34,692 bases of DNA from the NCBI GenBank assembly GCA_903994455.1, contig CAJEXI010000035.1, positions 1 to 34,692 of the forward strand, given 5' to 3'. The stretch is from an uncultured Chlorobiaceae bacterium (lineage in GTDB: Bacteria > Bacteroidota > Chlorobiia > Chlorobiales > Chlorobiaceae). The notes beneath the pieces are model-generated. The model saw only the letters and a list, made by a program, of their open reading frames with translations. It was not told where the DNA came from and did not search any database. Shown one piece after another: positions 32,025 to 34,692 of the stretch. The position numbers and the translations under genes were made by a program. Position 1 is the first letter of the stretch, and the number at the start of each line of letters is the position of its first letter.

Positions 32025-32936
32025 TTACTTTTGACAAAACTGCAAACTATTCAAAGCATCAAGTACACTCATGGATGAACGACCAGCCACCTGAGCGGGA
32101 TCGTAGCTGTAACAATCATTAAAGTGTTCACAAAAGTCACCAAGCACATCAGGGCTTACACTTTCATAATCATCATCATACAAGCAAATGCAATTATCCG
32201 GCAAGTGGTCTGTTGACTGCACTTTTTCTTGAAGATGAAGAAAAAGATAAAGGGGACTTTTAAGTTTTAACGACTCCCAAAGCTTAAGATATTCACCTAT
32301 CAATAATGCGTTATAGTTTTGAACCGAATGAACAACAAAAAATATTTCTTTTTGCTTATTTTTTCCTTTAAACTGATTATACTCAAAATGAGAATTTATA
32401 AAACTTAACCAGTTAAATCGCATTATTTCTATTGAATCAAAATAAATATCATATAAAAAAGAATCCCCCTTTATATGTGCTGAATTTTGTTTTTTACCAT
32501 CTTGAAGAGAATAATAAACATATAAAATTTCAGAGATCCTGCTTGATAAAGCCAGTTTATCAGGCTCAATCATAATCACATTTAAATTATATTTTTTTGA
32601 GCGAAGTATATCAAACTTATGCTTTATTTTTTTATGATCCAGATGACACCATTTTTTACCAGGATCATCTTTATAATTACCAGTTTCAGTTTTTTCTTTT
32701 TGATTATGTTTAACGTAAGTGTACAAAAAACATTTCAGCTCAAATGCACAATCGATTTTTTCGGAATCGTTCATACCGATAAAATATTTCCGACGCTTCA
32801 TATTGAAAACAGCACCATCTTTTTTAGTAAATTTTATTCTTTCTGCTTCCCTAAAAGCGCGTTCAAGATTACCCGGATCATCGAGCATACGAATTATTTC
32901 CTCAACAGTCATACAAGGGATTGTTTTTGTTACCAA
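32025..32936 (-). CDS. EAD plus STAND-like protein (right cassette)
   Basis: A 303-residue protein. Residues 11-75 are an EAD (VEEIIRMLDDPGNLERAFRE, MKRRKYFIGM). Residues about 95-303 match the C-terminal module of the left TIR protein (HLDHKKIKHKFDILRSKKYN, FFVVHSVQNY, LYLFLHLQE). No Walker A is visible, so this is probably a degenerate STAND-type scaffold. The gene is clearly more AT-rich than its neighbours. It begins nine bases after the TIR-EAD gene, and the two together correspond to the single left TIR-EAD-STAND gene. Confidence 0.7.
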   Translation of the reverse strand: MVTKTIPCMTVEEIIRMLDDPGNLERAFREAERIKFTKKDGAVFNMKRRKYFIGMNDSEKIDCAFELKCFLYTYVKHNQKEKTETGNYKDDPGKKWCHLDHKKIKHKFDILRSKKYNLNVIMIEPDKLALSSRISEILYVYYSLQDGKKQNSAHIKGDSFLYDIYFDSIEIMRFNWLSFINSHFEYNQFKGKNKQKEIFFVVHSVQNYNALLIGEYLKLWESLKLKSPLYLFLHLQEKVQSTDHLPDNCICLYDDDYESVSPDVLGDFCEHFNDCYSYDPAQVAGRSSMSVLDALNSLQFCQK

Positions 32937-32945
32937 AATTTATAG

Positions 32946-33560
32946 TCAACCAAGATATTGTGCAATAAGACATTTCATTTCGCCGATCCAGTTGATTAAT
33001 TCATGATCATGCATTCCAACAGTATATTTCCGACGTTTCATAGTAAAAACAGTACGGTCGCTACCCCTGAACTGAATATTTTCCGCTTCCCTCAAGACAT
33101 CGTGAATGGCAGCGGGATCGTCGAGCATATCAATAATTTTCTGGATTGGAATTTTTGACTTGATTGCTTCGATACATTTCAGAAATTCCGGATGAGCACG
33201 GTCACCGTTCCAGCCCGAAAGATCCGCATACTGGATAAACTCAAACGCCGAAGGCGGATCGACATCATCAAGGCGTAGAGCAACAAGAATCTTCTTCTTT
33301 TCTCCCGCCTCGGCCTCCCTTTTAACCCATTCATGGTTATCAAGATCGACCGATTCGCAAGTCCAGACAACCAGCACACACCTTGATGAATCGAGTGCAC
33401 GCTGGATTTCATCGGGCCATGTATCACCCGGCTTTAAAGCTTTTTTGTCGATAATGGGCCGCCACCCATGCTGTTCAAGCGCTGCCACAACGGGTTCAAC
33501 CCGCGCAAGGTCTTTACGGGCATAACTGATAAAAATATCCTTGATCATACTTGTGTGCAA
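32946..33560 (-). CDS. TIR-EAD effector (right cassette)
   Basis: A 204-residue protein. Residues 6-135 are a TIR domain (IKDIFISYARKD, CVLVVWTCESVDL) with candidate catalytic Glu E82 in WVKREAE, in the SxxxxW-xxxE context of NAD-cleaving TIR domains. Residues about 138-203 are an EAD (IQKIIDMLDDPAAIHDVLRE, LINWIGEMKCLIAQY). ATG 33560 and ATG 33548 are both possible starts; similarity begins after the second. It is the first gene of the right operon. Likely the effector that depletes NAD when released. Confidence 0.85.
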   Translation of the reverse strand: MHTSMIKDIFISYARKDLARVEPVVAALEQHGWRPIIDKKALKPGDTWPDEIQRALDSSRCVLVVWTCESVDLDNHEWVKREAEAGEKKKILVALRLDDVDPPSAFEFIQYADLSGWNGDRAHPEFLKCIEAIKSKIPIQKIIDMLDDPAAIHDVLREAENIQFRGSDRTVFTMKRRKYTVGMHDHELINWIGEMKCLIAQYLG

Positions 33561-33708
33561 TTGAATTTATACGAAGGGTTCAGAGATACATTGCCGCTGC
33601 TTGCTGAAACAGCATCACCTGTGCCGATATTGTTTTAATCCTGATGTTTAATATCAAAATATTTCCATGCCAATTTTTAAAGCGAGTCATTACACAATAA
33701 TATTATTT

Positions 33709-34692
33709 TTATACATTTTGATATTCATCAATAATTTTTTCTATAATTTCTCTATATCGTGTATCCGAATAAAAGTTAAAGTTTTTTCTGCCCTTTAAAC
33801 TGGAATTATATTTTGCTTCAGGATCAAAAAGTGTTGTTTGAATATAACCTGCACAATTATCGGTATTGATTTTATTTACATAATCACCCATCTCTTCGAG
33901 ACCTGTATAAAAGCGTTTGAAAATATTACGAATAGCTTCAGAACTGTTATCAATTCCAATCCATTTTCTTCCATATTGCTCGGCCAAATCCAAAGTTGTA
34001 CCAGAGCCCGAAAAACAATCCAAAACAATATCACCTGCGTTTGATGATGCCTTAATGATTCTTTCAAGTAAATACGGATTCTTTTCAGTGGGATAACCAG
34101 TAATTTTGATACTTTGATTTAAAGAATCTTGAACATCCAGCCAAATATCTTGTACTGGAATACCTTTATCTTCATCCAAAAAGACTTTTCTTCTTGGATT
34201 TCCAGTTGGAGACCAGTAAATCTCCCCTTTAGCATCAAATTCGTCTAAATTTGCTGGAGTATATTGCCAATGTTTGCCTGATGGAGGTAACATATTCTTC
34301 CATACTTTACCTGTCTCTCCGTTTCTTATACCAGGCGCATGTATTGGGACTTTTTTATATCTACGGCCACTTTTTTCATCGATACAAGGATATTCTTTTA
34401 AAATTTTTGCATCAGTCCAAGCGTCCGTTGCTCTATGCCAGGTATAATTATCTCCCTTTGAATAAAAAATAATATAATCCGAAATATTACCATAGGTTTT
34501 TCGTGTTGAATTTTTATTACTGCACTTTTTCCGAGTTATAAATCCTCTAAAGTTTTTGGTGCCAAAGACTTCATCCATAATTATCTTTATCTGAAAAATC
34601 ATATTTCCATCCAAATGCAAATAAATAGAACCATCATCAGTTAATAATTCTCGAATTAATATTAGTCTTTTTCTTATAAACTCTATAAAATG
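33709..34692 (-). CDS. DNA methyltransferase, partial at window edge
   Basis: The 3' part of an N4/N6 amino-methyltransferase of the beta order (catalytic motif first, AdoMet motif last). The visible part includes YPTEKNPYLLERIIKAS (motif X) and DCFSGSGTT (motif I), followed by GRKWIGIDNS. The frame stays open upstream of ATG 34620 to the window end (ELLTDDGSIYLHLDGN), so the gene starts outside the window and the DPPY-type motif is off-window. It is AT-rich and resembles type III Mod or stand-alone methylases. It is followed by a 148-base gap and the TIR operon on the same strand. Confidence 0.8.
   Translation of the reverse strand, partial: HFIEFIRKRLILIRELLTDDGSIYLHLDGNMIFQIKIIMDEVFGTKNFRGFITRKKCSNKNSTRKTYGNISDYIIFYSKGDNYTWHRATDAWTDAKILKEYPCIDEKSGRRYKKVPIHAPGIRNGETGKVWKNMLPPSGKHWQYTPANLDEFDAKGEIYWSPTGNPRRKVFLDEDKGIPVQDIWLDVQDSLNQSIKITGYPTEKNPYLLERIIKASSNAGDIVLDCFSGSGTTLDLAEQYGRKWIGIDNSSEAIRNIFKRFYTGLEEMGDYVNKINTDNCAGYIQTTLFDPEAKYNSSLKGRKNFNFYSDTRYREIIEKIIDEYQNV

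Overview
The window looks like a bacterial chromosomal accessory island of moderate GC content. The gene families, the TA gene styles and a diversity-generating retroelement (DGR) paired with an HRDC-type accessory gene suggest a green sulfur bacterium (Chlorobium/Pelodictyon lineage). That assignment is an inference from protein style and no taxonomic marker is present. I saw no rRNA, tRNA or CRISPR array.

The central feature is a pair of paralogous minus-strand operons about 25 kb apart. Each encodes a TIR-domain effector with effector-associated domains (EADs), a MoxR-type AAA+ ATPase, and a large protein ending in a formylglycine-generating-enzyme/C-type-lectin-like (FGE) domain. The right operon (33560-28480) is followed by an HRDC-domain gene, a DGR reverse transcriptase and a 132-bp template repeat (TR, 26704-26835). 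The last 132 bp of the right FGE gene (VR2, 28480-28611) differ from the TR at six positions, all adenines on the coding strand, which is the DGR signature. The right operon is therefore a TIR/EAD/MoxR conflict system whose FGE domain is diversified by adenine mutagenesis.

The left operon (10192-1340, or 10599 counting a broken first gene) also carries a ParA-like ATPase, a second P-loop ATPase, a small gene and an extra EAD gene. Its FGE gene ends in its own 132-bp variable repeat (VR1, 1340-1471). Downstream are a matching terminator, a hairpin, a probable 3'-end relic of a second reverse transcriptase and a 42-bp relic of a second template (TR', 1008-1049). TR' differs from VR1 at three positions, again all adenines. 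The left copy thus appears to have lost its own DGR. Its FGE domain also has an EAD inserted just before the variable repeat.

Between the two operons (about 10.2-26.7 kb) lies a mosaic of toxin-antitoxin modules, many broken: RelE, ParE, Phd-like, PIN, HicAB, MazF and zeta. With them are an IS1634-like insertion sequence inside an ATPase operon, an AAA_14-type ATPase, a shikimate-kinase-like gene, a type ISP restriction-modification fragment cut at methyltransferase motif I, a HEPN-like protein and several short duplications. The right edge contains a partial DNA methyltransferase running off the window.

Proposed working model (inference): the variable FGE face binds a changing ligand, the vWA-like/MoxR pair acts as an NTP-dependent switch, and EAD-EAD contacts recruit the TIR effector, which probably consumes NAD.
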